DNA of 64,000 nt from Lewinellaceae bacterium. Lineage in GTDB: Bacteria > Bacteroidota > Bacteroidia > Chitinophagales > Saprospiraceae. A program made the translations under genes and the position numbers. This document shows, in pieces, positions 25,042 through 33,851 of the stretch (position 1 is its first letter; each line of letters opens with the position of its first letter). A model generated the notes under the pieces. That model searched no databases. It saw only the letters and a program-made list of their open reading frames with translations, and was not told the origin of the DNA. Where the stretch lies: assembly GCA_020636325.1 (NCBI GenBank), contig JACJYC010000010.1, positions 1-64,000 of the forward strand, in the 5' to 3' direction.

Positions 25042-25238
25042 AATGCCATACAGCTTAGTCGGGTGATTTAAAAAGTGCCACATTGAATTCCTGATCCAAA
25101 TTTACGGGATAGACCCCTGGCGGAAAAACCCAAAGCAGCGACCGGCATGAATGGTGCAGCCAATGCCTGTTTTCCTGAAGCGAACAATTTTCCCCATATC
25201 CGCGCAAACCGTAACTTTACAGCAAATTGGACGGCAAC

Positions 25239-26348
25239 ATGTCTCGAACCACCGGCAGCTTGATCTTCGAAAAACGGGATACCCGGCTTTTGCTGGTGGT
25301 CGGCGGCCTGCATACCCTGACCCAGACCATCAACCTCATCCGGACCATGATCCTGGCGCCCATGGAGAACCGCCCCCTCAACTGGGGGATGATCATCCAG
25401 GACCGGATCACTTCCTGGCTGATCGGCCTCCTGTTCGCCTTCCTGATCATCCTGACCACCAAGCGGCTGCTGAACGCCCGGATCTCCTGGCCCCGGATCA
25501 TGGCCATCCATGTGCTTACCGCATTTGTCGTTTCCATTATCTGGTTCGCCACCTTTATCGGCATTTCCATGCTCATCTACAGCAAAGAGGATATGGGCGA
25601 TGAGGAATGGCATTTCTGGATCTGGCTGGTCGGCAATTTTGACAAATTGTTCCTCATGTACCTGATCACGGTTTGCATCACCTACACCTACTACTACGTA
25701 CAACGGGACAATGACAACCAGGTGCAGCAAAGCACCATGAAATCCCAGCTGCTGCAAACCCGCCTGAAAATGCTCCAATCCCAGCTGCACCCGCATTTCC
25801 TGTTCAATACCCTCAACAGCATCGTTTCCCTGATCGATACCGACATCAAAAAGGCGAAAAGCATGATTGCCGACCTGGGCGACCTGCTCCGCCGCGTACT
25901 CGACAACCGGGATGTGCAACTGGTGCCGCTGCGGGAAGAACTGGAGATCACACGGAAATACCTCGACATCGAGAAGACCCGCTTTTCCGATGACCTCACG
26001 GTGGAATGGGAACAGGAAGGCCAGCTGGCAGATGCCGATATCCCCGGGATGCTGCTGCAACCCCTGGCCGAAAATTCGATCCGGCATGGGTTCTCCCGCT
26101 CCCACCCAAGCCTTTTCCTCCGCATCATCGTACAACGCGCCGGCAACCGGTTGAAGATCCTCGTCAGCGACAACGGCCAGGGCATCCCCGAGTCGGAGGT
26201 CGGCCAGATCTTCGCCAAAGGCGCCGGCCTGAGCAATACCTACGAACGCCTGAAAACCGTATACGGCGACGATTTCATTTTCGAAGTGGAAAATACCCAC
26301 CCCGGGGTCCGCAATTTTATTGATATCCCGGCGCGGGGAAAAGGATGA
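25239..26348 (+). CDS. LytS-type sensor histidine kinase
   Basis: 369 aa from the ATG at 25239 (a TTG four codons upstream is less likely). Four hydrophobic segments cover about residues 20-155. Then a short coiled-coil, the His_kinase (PF06580) motif QLHPHFLFNTLNS with phospho-acceptor His near 184, the N box LLQPLAENSIRHG and the G box VSDNGQGIP, followed by GLSNTYERL. It senses an unknown membrane or envelope signal and phosphorylates the LytTR regulator encoded 71 nt downstream. Confidence 0.93.
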   Translation: MSRTTGSLIFEKRDTRLLLVVGGLHTLTQTINLIRTMILAPMENRPLNWGMIIQDRITSWLIGLLFAFLIILTTKRLLNARISWPRIMAIHVLTAFVVSIIWFATFIGISMLIYSKEDMGDEEWHFWIWLVGNFDKLFLMYLITVCITYTYYYVQRDNDNQVQQSTMKSQLLQTRLKMLQSQLHPHFLFNTLNSIVSLIDTDIKKAKSMIADLGDLLRRVLDNRDVQLVPLREELEITRKYLDIEKTRFSDDLTVEWEQEGQLADADIPGMLLQPLAENSIRHGFSRSHPSLFLRIIVQRAGNRLKILVSDNGQGIPESEVGQIFAKGAGLSNTYERLKTVYGDDFIFEVENTHPGVRNFIDIPARGKG

Positions 26349-26359
26349 GATTTGTCCCT

Positions 26360-26417
26360 GACAACTGACAACTGACAACTGATAACTGACACCTGATAAC
26401 TGACACCTGATAACTGA
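26360..26417. repeat. Heptamer repeat AACTGAY between kinase and regulator
   Basis: About eight units of ACTGAC/ACTGAT preceded by A or C. The tract fills the gap inside a two-gene operon and ends immediately before the GTG start of the regulator, so length changes could alter translation. Confidence 0.9.
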
Positions 26418-26418
26418 A

Positions 26419-27201
26419 GTGGTGAAAACCCTGATCATCGACGACGAGGCCCTCGCCCGGCAACGCATCAGGCGGCTGCTGGAACAGCGCGGAGAACCCG
26501 AAATCGCAGGCGAATGCAAGAGCGGCGAGGAAGCCATTGCCGCTATCCGGAAGAAAAAACCGGATCTCATCTTTCTGGACATACAGATGAAGGACATGAC
26601 GGGCTTCGACGTACTGGAAGCGCTCGCGCCGGAAGAACGGCCCATGGTGATCTTCGTAACCGCCTTCGACCAATACGCCATCAAGGCCTTCGATGTCTTT
26701 GCGTTTGATTACCTGACCAAGCCGTTCAAAGAAGAGCGTTTTGAGCTGTCGGTCAGCAAGGCCATGACAGCGCTCCAATCCCGCCGGCCGGCCGAAAAGG
26801 ATCCGCAACTAGAGCAATTGTTGCAGTATATGCGCCAGATCGCACCGCAGGCAGGTGAGCAATCCCGGCTTCCGGCACAGGCCCTCCCGATCCGGCAGGC
26901 CGGCAAGATCTCATTTGTCGATTACAGCGCCATCCACTATATCAATGCCTCCAGTTATTACGTCGAAATCCACACGGACGGGAAGAAACACCTCCTCCGG
27001 GAAACCCTCGCCAATCTGGAAGAAAAGCTGCCCGCCGGCCGGTTTTTCAGGATTCACCGGTCTACCCTCATCAACCTTGATTTTCTGAAGGAACTGCTCT
27101 ATGAAAACAACAGCGAAATGGCGGTCCGCATGAAGGACGACCAGGTATTCCGGGTCAGCCGGAGCTATCGGGCTGAGTTGCTGAAGCGGCTTGGGGTGTG
27201 A
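26419..27201 (+). CDS. LytR/AlgR-type response regulator (REC + LytTR)
   Basis: 260 aa. The start is one of two adjacent GTG codons (26419, 26422). Receiver domain residues 1-120: IIDDEALARQR acid pocket, phospho-acceptor Asp54 in LIFLDIQM, then VTAFDQYAIKAF and YLTKPF with the conserved Lys. The C-terminal LytTR DNA-binding domain (about 155-260) has IHYINASSYYVEIHT, FFRIHRSTLINL and VFRVSRSYR. It pairs with the LytS-type kinase just upstream. Confidence 0.95.
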   Translation: MVKTLIIDDEALARQRIRRLLEQRGEPEIAGECKSGEEAIAAIRKKKPDLIFLDIQMKDMTGFDVLEALAPEERPMVIFVTAFDQYAIKAFDVFAFDYLTKPFKEERFELSVSKAMTALQSRRPAEKDPQLEQLLQYMRQIAPQAGEQSRLPAQALPIRQAGKISFVDYSAIHYINASSYYVEIHTDGKKHLLRETLANLEEKLPAGRFFRIHRSTLINLDFLKELLYENNSEMAVRMKDDQVFRVSRSYRAELLKRLGV

Positions 27202-27217
27202 ATGATGCTGGTGGCTG

Positions 27218-27471
27218 CCACGCTGAGGCGTGGTGGTTGCTACCAACTGAAAAACTGGATGCTGCGCGACTTCGCCTGAAGCTTCGCCACAGGGATGCGA
27301 ATTGCCATTTCAAGGTTAAAGAAGCCAATTGGCAACGGCAGTGACAACGCTGCGATCCCGAGGAAAAGATTGAACGGGGCTTCCATGCCTGTAAATCGCA
27401 GGTGGGGGCCGGCAGGTCCGCTATATCGGTGGCAATCGGTTGAATATTGGGTTTCCGGCCTGTAGGGCCGG
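27218..27471. repeat. Dispersed palindromes downstream of the LytTR gene
   Basis: CCACGCTGAGGCGTGG (27218-27233) is the reverse complement of the element at 56804-56819 and 56864-56879. CCGGCCTGTAGGGCCGG (27455-27471), with its left flank GGTTGAATATTGGGTTT, matches copies at 51343-51359 and 51464-51480. No gene is seen from 27202 to 27669. Confidence 0.75.
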
Positions 27472-27591
27472 TACATGTTTGCATCGCATCAGCAACGTCT
27501 GTGTCTCGGTCGATTCCGGGCAGACATCGAAACATGAATAAAATGGATTTTATCCCCCGTTAATGCCATTTCATGCCGGCCCAACAGGCCT

Positions 27592-27667
27592 GGCTTACGA
27601 CCTACCACTTACGACTTACAACTTACGACTTACCACTTACGACTTACAACTTACAACTTACAACTAA
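27592..27667. repeat. Heptamer repeat ACTTACN
   Basis: About ten units with variable last base, ending against the stop codon of the Dabb gene. Confidence 0.9.
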
Positions 27668-27669
27668 AA

Positions 27670-28008
27670 TCACAAATGAATTGCATCGTACACCTGCACC
27701 CGTTCCCACAACGGCCCGGCATTGGCGATGAAGCGCTTGTGTGAAGCGTGCTCCTGGTAGATTTCCTGGTCGACGCCGTCCTTGAAGGTGACCACCAGGC
27801 TGAAGGTGTAGCTGCTGTCGATAACCGGCCGGTCGGTAGGGGCAGGGGAGCCGATATGTTTGAATACGATCACATCCACCTCGTCGAGGAAAGAAGATAA
27901 TTCGTGCAGGAATTTCCGGCGGTCTGCGTCATCGGCAGGGTTTTTCAGCCAGAAGAAGACCATGTGAACAAAGTCGCCGCTGAGTTTTTTGCTATCGTTT
28001 TCGTACAT
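27670..28008 (-). CDS. Dabb (stress-responsive A/B barrel) domain protein
   Basis: 112 aa, one Dabb domain: FVHMVFFWLKNPAD at the start (about residues 13-26), YTFSLVVTFKDGVD in the middle, then the conserved HASHKRFI...WERVQVYD. Dabb proteins are small dimeric ferredoxin-like barrels; most bacterial ones have no known substrate. Monocistronic, with a -7 box 26 nt upstream of the ATG. Confidence 0.85.
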   Translation of the reverse strand: MYENDSKKLSGDFVHMVFFWLKNPADDADRRKFLHELSSFLDEVDVIVFKHIGSPAPTDRPVIDSSYTFSLVVTFKDGVDQEIYQEHASHKRFIANAGPLWERVQVYDAIHL

Positions 28009-28033
28009 GTCAAGGTTGTATTTTCGCTTGCGG

Positions 28034-28041
28034 CAAAGCTA
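28034..28041 (-). promoter_or_regulatory. -7 box TAGCTTTG for the Dabb gene
   Basis: On the minus strand TAGCTTTG lies 26 nt upstream of the ATG at 28008 and fits TAnnTTTG. No clear -33 TTTG at the right spacing. Confidence 0.4.
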
Positions 28042-28053
28042 GTCAATCCCGCA

Positions 28054-28611
28054 TTAACTTGCCGTTATTTTTTCGTATTCGGCCCTTGTCAGCCGGTATT
28101 GAGCGACGGTCCTGTACGCATTGTCCTTGCGAAAATGATCAACCAGTTCGCCTTCCTTGATCATGCCGTTCTTTTGCATCACCCTGCCGGAGGCCGGATT
28201 TTCAAGCAAATGGGTAGCGTAGATTTTATTCAGTTCGAGTTCTTCAAATCCGAACCGGAGGACCGTTGCAAGCCCTTCGGAGGCCAGTCCTTGTTTCCAG
28301 TAGGGCACAGCGATCCAATAGCCGGCTTCCGCCCGGTTGAACTGATTGTCCACATGCAGCCCCATCCCGCCGATGAATTTGCCGGTCGACTTCAACTCCA
28401 GGGCAAAGATGTATTTTGACCGGGTTTCAAACCCCTGCATGGCCATGTTGATCCAGAAAACAGCGTCCATCTCCCGGTAAGGGTTGGGAATATTAAGGGT
28501 AGTCTTCGCAATTTCCGGGTTCCCTGCATATCGCACAATTTCCGGGATGTCCCTCACTGCCGGCGCCCTGAGCACCAGCCGCTCTGTTTCCAGGGTAGGA
28601 TAAACTTTCAT
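28054..28611 (-). CDS. GNAT acetyltransferase, RimJ/RimL-like
   Basis: 185 aa. Starts ETERLVLRAPAVRDIPEIVRYA, typical of the RimJ/RimL branch. AEAGYWIAVPYWKQGLASEG provides the acetyl-CoA pyrophosphate loop (Q/R-x-x-G-x-A-like, QGLASEG), and LLENPASGRVMQKNGM is the family's C-terminal signature (NPASGRV). It transfers acetyl from acetyl-CoA to an amine; the substrate cannot be deduced. Confidence 0.92.
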   Translation of the reverse strand: MKVYPTLETERLVLRAPAVRDIPEIVRYAGNPEIAKTTLNIPNPYREMDAVFWINMAMQGFETRSKYIFALELKSTGKFIGGMGLHVDNQFNRAEAGYWIAVPYWKQGLASEGLATVLRFGFEELELNKIYATHLLENPASGRVMQKNGMIKEGELVDHFRKDNAYRTVAQYRLTRAEYEKITAS

Positions 28612-28705
28612 AACTGCATTTTAGGTTGTAACCCGAATTGCCGGAAATTCGTTTCAAGGCTCCCTGTTTTTGTAAGGGTATCCAAGGGTTGCCCTTACAA
28701 AGTTG

Positions 28706-28713
28706 TATATTTG
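28706..28713 (+). promoter_or_regulatory. -7 box TATATTTG overlapping the scpB 5' end
   Basis: A perfect TAnnTTTG. Initiation would fall near 28720, which leaves an in-frame TTG at 28711 outside the transcript and points to the TTG at 28732 as the start. The -33 element is weak (TTG only 14 nt upstream). Confidence 0.5.
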
Positions 28714-28731
28714 CGCCAAAATCGACAGACC

Positions 28732-29334
28732 TTGGATCAACTGGCCCAACAGATTGAAAGTCTTATTTTCTGCGCCGACGGCCCGCTGCCGCTCGAAGAG
28801 ATCAGCGCCTGCCTTGAAGAGGCATTCGGCATGAAATTCCTGGACGAGGAACTCCTCAATACCATCGGGCAGCTCCGCGAGCGCTACAGCGATGATACCT
28901 TTTCCTTCGAGCTGGTTGAGATTGCGGGCGGTTACCAGTTTCTGACCAAAGGCGCTTATCATCCGATCGTAGGGGCCTATCTGCGGCAAACCATGCGGCG
29001 GCGTCTTTCGGGCTCAGCGCTCGAAACCCTGGCCATCGTAGCCTACAAGCAGCCGGTGTCCAAAAGCGACCTGGAGAAGATCCGCGGGGTCAACTGCGAC
29101 TACGCCCTGCAAAAACTTTTGGAAAAGGAACTTGTTTCCATAATGGGTCGCAGCGACGGCCCCGGGCGCCCGCTCCTCTACGGCACCAGTCCGCGGTTCA
29201 TGGATTATTTCGGGTTGAAGAGCATGGAAGACCTGCCCAAACCCAAAGAATTCAAACTGACGGAAAACGCTATCGGCGAACAAGCGCCCATCGAAGAAAA
29301 CCTGGCAACCGCCAGAAAGGAAGAAGAAGAATGA
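28732..29334 (+). CDS. scpB: Segregation and condensation protein B
   Basis: 200 aa from a TTG at 28732, giving (M)DQLAQQIESLIFCA, the normal ScpB N-terminus. Two winged-helix domains: residues about 1-80, and 90-165 with SALETLAIVAYKQPVSKSDLE and RPLLYGTSPRFMDYFG. ScpB with ScpA and SMC forms the bacterial condensin. The acidic tail (KEEEE) overlaps the next gene by four bases. scpA and smc are not nearby. Confidence 0.95.
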   Translation: MDQLAQQIESLIFCADGPLPLEEISACLEEAFGMKFLDEELLNTIGQLRERYSDDTFSFELVEIAGGYQFLTKGAYHPIVGAYLRQTMRRRLSGSALETLAIVAYKQPVSKSDLEKIRGVNCDYALQKLLEKELVSIMGRSDGPGRPLLYGTSPRFMDYFGLKSMEDLPKPKEFKLTENAIGEQAPIEENLATARKEEEE

Positions 29335-29846
29335 CCGGCGAACAACCACTAGTCAATCGCGTCGCGAACAGCGGCCTGATCACCCTCGATCTGGAGCGGT
29401 TTTATCCCAACGCGGAAACCGCTGTCTTTGATTTGAAAGACTACCTTTTCCAGGGGCTGATCCTCCGGGAAAAGGACTTCCGCGAGGTGGTCAAAAACCA
29501 CGACTGGTCGCAGTATGCAGGCAAAACATTGCTCGTGCACTGCTCGGCCGACGCCATCATCCCGATGTGGGCCTATATGCTGGTCAGCACGGCTGCCACC
29601 CCCTTCGCAGCCGACATCTTCCAGGGGTCGCCCGATGAATGGCTCCGCGCCGCCTACCGCGAAAACATCGCCGGCCTCGATATCGAACCCTACAAGGACC
29701 AACGCCTCGTCATCAAAGGCTGCGGCGACAAACCCGTCCCGCCGGCCGCCTATCTGGCGATCAGCCGCCGCCTGCAACCGGTTGCCAAAAGCATCATGTT
29801 CGGCGAACCTTGCTCCACCGTGCCGGTGTACAAGCGGAAGGATTGA
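29331..29846 (+). CDS. DUF2480 family protein
   Basis: 171 aa. Starts with VNRVANSGLITLDLE, then DLKDYLFQGLILREKDFRE, and later DKPVPPAAYLAIS and the end MFGEPCSTVPVYKR: the pattern of PF10652 (DUF2480), found almost only in Bacteroidota. Function unknown, no signal peptide. The ATG overlaps the scpB stop (ATGA), so the two are translationally coupled. Confidence 0.9.
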   Translation: MTGEQPLVNRVANSGLITLDLERFYPNAETAVFDLKDYLFQGLILREKDFREVVKNHDWSQYAGKTLLVHCSADAIIPMWAYMLVSTAATPFAADIFQGSPDEWLRAAYRENIAGLDIEPYKDQRLVIKGCGDKPVPPAAYLAISRRLQPVAKSIMFGEPCSTVPVYKRKD

Positions 29847-29854
29847 GGTTGTTT

Positions 29855-30318
29855 GGGTTATTGTTGTTTGTTTTGGTTTATTGTTGTTTGTTTTGGGTTA
29901 TTGTTGTTTGTTTTGGTTTATTGTTGTTCAATTTGGGTTTATTGTTGTTGAACCAATAAACAGGCCGTTTTCCCTGAGTCAACCCGTTTATTGCCGGGAT
30001 CAGGGAATCGCCATCTGCTAAAAATACCCCAAAAGCCGGTGGAACCGAAGGGACTGTTCAAAATAGTGTTTTCGCGCCAAGACGCAAAGTTTTAATTTTC
30101 AACACGCTGCGCGTGCTGAAAATTCTGTTGACACAAAATTCTGAACGGCCCCGAACCGAACCCCGAATCGCAAACAGACAACCCTAAACAACCACAAACA
30201 ACCATAAACAACCATAACCATCATAAACAACCACAAACAACCATAAACAACCATAACCATCATAAACAACCACAAACAACCAAAAACAATCACAAACAAC
30301 CATAACCTAAAATAAACA
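29855..30318. repeat. Two tandem-repeat tracts and a hairpin between DUF2480 and the M1 peptidase
   Basis: 29855-29955: about five copies of an 18-20-nt unit with TTATTGTTGTTTG. 30093-30124: inverted repeat ATTTTCA.CACGC / GCGTG.TGAAAAT. 30164-30318: a 10-nt unit AAACAACCAY, about 12 copies, ending 16 bp before the next ATG. No gene in this 487-bp gap. Confidence 0.85.
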
Positions 30319-30333
30319 ACAACCTCCTTCCGC

Positions 30334-31977
30334 ATGAGCCGATATCTCCGCACCCTCTTCACCCTCGCTTTCGTCCAATTGCTTGCCGTTTTCGTCGCTG
30401 CCCAGGATCACTACCCCCGCGACTGGCAAACCGATGTTGAACATTACCGGTTCGAGCTGACCCTCAGCGACGAGACCGACGAAATTTCGGGTATCGCCTA
30501 TGTTTATGTCCGGTTTAACGGCGCAATGGATCATTTTTCGTTGGATCTTACCGGCAAAAACGGTGCGAAAGGAATGACCGTTGAACAGGTCGCGGAGTGG
30601 CTTCCGGATGAAAACGAAACCACCGATTTCAACTATACCCATTCCGGCGACCGGCTGGATATCCAACTGCCCAAACCCACGGCAAACGGCGACCGGATCA
30701 TTTTCAGGATCCGCTACAAAGGCATCCCCGACGACGGCCTCATCATCGATGCCAACAAGTACGGCGACCGCACCTTTTTCGGCGATAACTGGCCCAACCG
30801 CGCCCACCATTGGCTCCCTTGCGTAGACCATCCCTCCGACAAAGCCACCGTCGATTTCGTCGTCACCGCGCCGGACCATTACCAGGTGATCGCCAACGGC
30901 TATCAGGTGGAAGAATCCAACCTCCGGGAAGGGATAAAGCTCACCCACTGGCAGGAAAGCACCCCCATCGCCACCAAGGTCATGGTCATCGGCGCCGCCA
31001 GATTTGCGGTGCAACACGCCGGTTGGGTGGAAAATACGGCCGTGACCAGCTGGATCTACCCGCAGGACCGCGAAAAAGGGTTTTATGACTACGAAGAAGC
31101 CGTCAAACCCCTCGACTTTTTTGTGCACCATATCGGCCCGTATTCCTACGAAAAGCTCGCCAATGTGCAGTCGAAGACCCGGTACGGCGGTATGGAGAAT
31201 GCGGGCAATATCTTTTATTATGAAAATTCCGTGACAGGCAACCGCGGCATTGAATCGCTTTTAGCCCACGAGATCGCCCACCAGTGGTTCGGCAATTCGG
31301 TCTCCGAAAAAGACTGGTACCACGTTTGGCTCAGCGAAGGATTTGCTACTTACTTCACCAACCTCTACCTGGAGCATACCTACGGTTTCGACCGGCTCAA
31401 AGAACAGATGAAGGCCGACCGCGAGACCGCCTTTCGATTCGAAAGCCGCAAAATGGCGCCCATCGTCGATACGACGGTCCGGGATTACAACCGCCTGCTC
31501 ACCCCCAATGTATACCAGCGGGGCGGTTGGGTGCTGCACATGCTGCGTCGTGAAATGGGCGATGAAGCCTTCTGGGAAGGCATCCGGAAATATTACCGGC
31601 AATACCGGAACAGCAATGCGCTGACCTCCGATTTCCGGGCCGTGATGGAAACCTGTACGATCAAGGACCTCGGTCCGTTTTTCCAGCAATGGCTGTATAC
31701 GGCCGGACACCCCAAAGTAAGCGTCACCTGGACCTACGACGAGGCCCAGAAAGCAATCAAACTCAAACTGGTCCAGAACGGCAAAATGGCCTTCCATTTC
31801 CCGCTGGATATCGGTTTTCAGGATGTCGATCACAACCGAACAGGGACGGAAACCATCCGGGTGGACCAGTCCAGCCAGGAATTTACGATCCCGGCAGCGG
31901 AAAAGCCGGCCCGGTTGGTCTTAGACCCCGATGTATGGCTGCTGTTTGAGGGAATAATTGAGGAACTGAGGAATTGA
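30334..31977 (+). CDS. Secreted M1 family metallopeptidase
   Basis: 547 aa, shorter than full aminopeptidase N (about 870). Signal peptide ending AAQ (about residue 24). Beta-sheet domain to about residue 215, then the gluzincin catalytic domain: GGMENAG exopeptidase motif (about 285), HEIAHQWFGN with zinc ligands His312 and His316 and catalytic Glu313, and the third ligand Glu335 in LSEGFATYF. It lacks the long C-terminal HEAT domain of PepN, as many Bacteroidota exported M1 peptidases do. It trims N-terminal residues from peptides outside the cytoplasm. Its last residues (EELRN) are encoded by the following repeat. Confidence 0.93.
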   Translation: MSRYLRTLFTLAFVQLLAVFVAAQDHYPRDWQTDVEHYRFELTLSDETDEISGIAYVYVRFNGAMDHFSLDLTGKNGAKGMTVEQVAEWLPDENETTDFNYTHSGDRLDIQLPKPTANGDRIIFRIRYKGIPDDGLIIDANKYGDRTFFGDNWPNRAHHWLPCVDHPSDKATVDFVVTAPDHYQVIANGYQVEESNLREGIKLTHWQESTPIATKVMVIGAARFAVQHAGWVENTAVTSWIYPQDREKGFYDYEEAVKPLDFFVHHIGPYSYEKLANVQSKTRYGGMENAGNIFYYENSVTGNRGIESLLAHEIAHQWFGNSVSEKDWYHVWLSEGFATYFTNLYLEHTYGFDRLKEQMKADRETAFRFESRKMAPIVDTTVRDYNRLLTPNVYQRGGWVLHMLRREMGDEAFWEGIRKYYRQYRNSNALTSDFRAVMETCTIKDLGPFFQQWLYTAGHPKVSVTWTYDEAQKAIKLKLVQNGKMAFHFPLDIGFQDVDHNRTGTETIRVDQSSQEFTIPAAEKPARLVLDPDVWLLFEGIIEELRN

Positions 31978-32345
31978 GGAATTGAGAACTGAGTGGACCG
32001 ATTAAGTCGATTAATCCGAATGATTGGATTAGGCTGACCGACTGACGGACGCCCCAATCGGATCAATCGAACAATGGAACAATCCACCTTCGCTGAAGCT
32101 ACGGCGGGCGGTGGAATCAATCGAGGAATTGAGGAACTGAGGAATCGAGGAATCGAAAACCATGACGGACGCCCAATCGGAAATATCGAAAAATTGGACC
32201 GATTAAGTCGATTAATCCGAATGATTGGATTAGGCTGACCGACTGACGGACGCCCCAATCGGATATCGGAACAATCGGATCAATCGAACAATCGGAACAA
32301 TCATTTATTGAGGAACTGAGGAATCGAGGAACTGAGGAACCGGCC
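31965..32345. repeat. TTGAGGAA / ATTGATT repeats with two copies of the 80-bp dispersed repeat
   Basis: Eight-base units (GGAATTGA, GGAACTGA) and ATCGGAACA-like units fill the 455-bp gap. Copies of the dispersed repeat lie at 31994-32063 and 32185-32264, both inverted relative to 17315-17394 and base-identical to it over 70-80 bp. Confidence 0.9.
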
Positions 32346-32433
32346 CTCAAATCAACAGATAAACAGATAAACAGATAAACAAAAACAAACCAATCAACAA
32401 AACATTTCATCCATTTCCATTTTCAGCGGCGCA

Positions 32434-33834
32434 ATGAAGAAAATCCGGTTCATTTCAGCAATTTACTGGCTTTTTATTGGAATCCGTTTTCTGCCTGCCC
32501 AGCAAACGGGATTTCCATCGGCTCAGGTCCGGGGCGATCTTTCCGTTCTAAAAAAAGAATTAATTGAAAATCATCCCAATTTATTTTTATACACCCCGCA
32601 AGCTGATTTTGAAAAATATTTCAGCCATTTATTTCAAAACGTACCGGACACGCTTTCTGAAAATGAGACCTACGCCTTTTTTGCCCAAACCGGCAGCGTG
32701 ATCAGGGACGGCCATACGCTGTTCTTTCCGCCGGAAAAATCAACCGGATTCCACAACGAAAATTCAGTGTTTTTTCCGGGTAAAATATACTGGGACGGAA
32801 ATTCCATGTTTTTACAACTGCATTTTTTCGATTCGTCAGGTATTCCGGACGGCGCCCGGATCCTGTCGATCAACGGGCAATCCGCCGACACGATCATGGC
32901 ATTCCTGTTGGAACGCATGATGTACGACGGCGACAACAGAACGTACCCGACATGGGTACTAAACAATTGGTTCAGTGAATATTACAGTTATTTTTACGGC
33001 CACCCGGAATCCTTTGAAGTTGAATACAACATAAAAACCGGCCCAATCATTTCAACATCAATACCCGCCTTGAAGAAAACGGAGATCGCCGTCAACCGGC
33101 AGAAAAATTATCCTGATAAATCTTTTGTGCCAAAAATAAAAGACGGCATTTCGGCACAATTCAATACTGAATTAAAAACCGCCGTATTGACCATCCGGGA
33201 CTTCCACAACGAAATCTTAAAAAACACCTATCAGCAAAAATTCAAAAAAGAAATCAAAACTATTTTCCGGGAAATCCAAAAACAAAAAACCGAAAACCTC
33301 ATTCTGGATCTGCGAAACAACCAGGGCGGCGACGTGCAAAACGGAAAATTCCTGCTGTCGCGGATCTGCGCCCGGCCGTTCCAATTGGTTTCGGCGTATT
33401 ACAAAGTCGACAAATCAAGTCTCAGCAGGGGCGAACGAAAGATCAGGCCTGCAAAAGGACCCGCCATGCGGTTTGTCCAACCGAAAAAAAACGCTTTTTC
33501 AGGGCGGTTGTATGTCCTGGTCAACGGCGGCAGCTTTTCCAATTCCGGCATTGTCAGTTCCGCCTTGCAGCACGACGGGCGGGGCATTTTCATCGGTGAC
33601 GAGACCGGCGGCAACCCCCATATAATCTGCGGCAACGCCCGAAGCATCACACTGCCCAATACCGGTATGCAGGTGGAGATCTCGACCCTGCGGTATGTCA
33701 TTCGCAACCCATCGGAAAATACCGGTCGCGGGCTCATGCCCGAACATAGGGTCCGCCCCACCGTGGATGACCTGATCGCCGGCCGGGATGTTGAATTGGA
33801 ACTCGCACTCGACCTGATCAAAAAAAATCGCTGA
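32434..33834 (+). CDS. Exported S41 family peptidase
   Basis: 466 aa. Signal peptide about residues 1-23 (before QQTGFP). The N-terminal helical region resembles S41 proteins of the tricorn/CtpA group (ENHPNLFLYTPQADFEKYF, SVIRDGHTLFFPP). The catalytic domain carries LDLRNNQGGD (about 290) and GRLYVLVNGGSFSNSG with the nucleophilic Ser (about 370), then GDETGGNPH. No clear PDZ domain; a short region around GARILSINGQSAD is PDZ-like. The gene is AT-richer than the M1 gene beside it. Substrate unknown. Confidence 0.87.
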   Translation: MKKIRFISAIYWLFIGIRFLPAQQTGFPSAQVRGDLSVLKKELIENHPNLFLYTPQADFEKYFSHLFQNVPDTLSENETYAFFAQTGSVIRDGHTLFFPPEKSTGFHNENSVFFPGKIYWDGNSMFLQLHFFDSSGIPDGARILSINGQSADTIMAFLLERMMYDGDNRTYPTWVLNNWFSEYYSYFYGHPESFEVEYNIKTGPIISTSIPALKKTEIAVNRQKNYPDKSFVPKIKDGISAQFNTELKTAVLTIRDFHNEILKNTYQQKFKKEIKTIFREIQKQKTENLILDLRNNQGGDVQNGKFLLSRICARPFQLVSAYYKVDKSSLSRGERKIRPAKGPAMRFVQPKKNAFSGRLYVLVNGGSFSNSGIVSSALQHDGRGIFIGDETGGNPHIICGNARSITLPNTGMQVEISTLRYVIRNPSENTGRGLMPEHRVRPTVDDLIAGRDVELELALDLIKKNR

Positions 33835-33851
33835 TCTTTACAGCAACAAAT

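Noticed and set aside
25068..26684. 538-codon minus-strand frame opposite the LytS-type kinase
   Set aside because: Antisense shadow of a conserved kinase frame; no domain seen.
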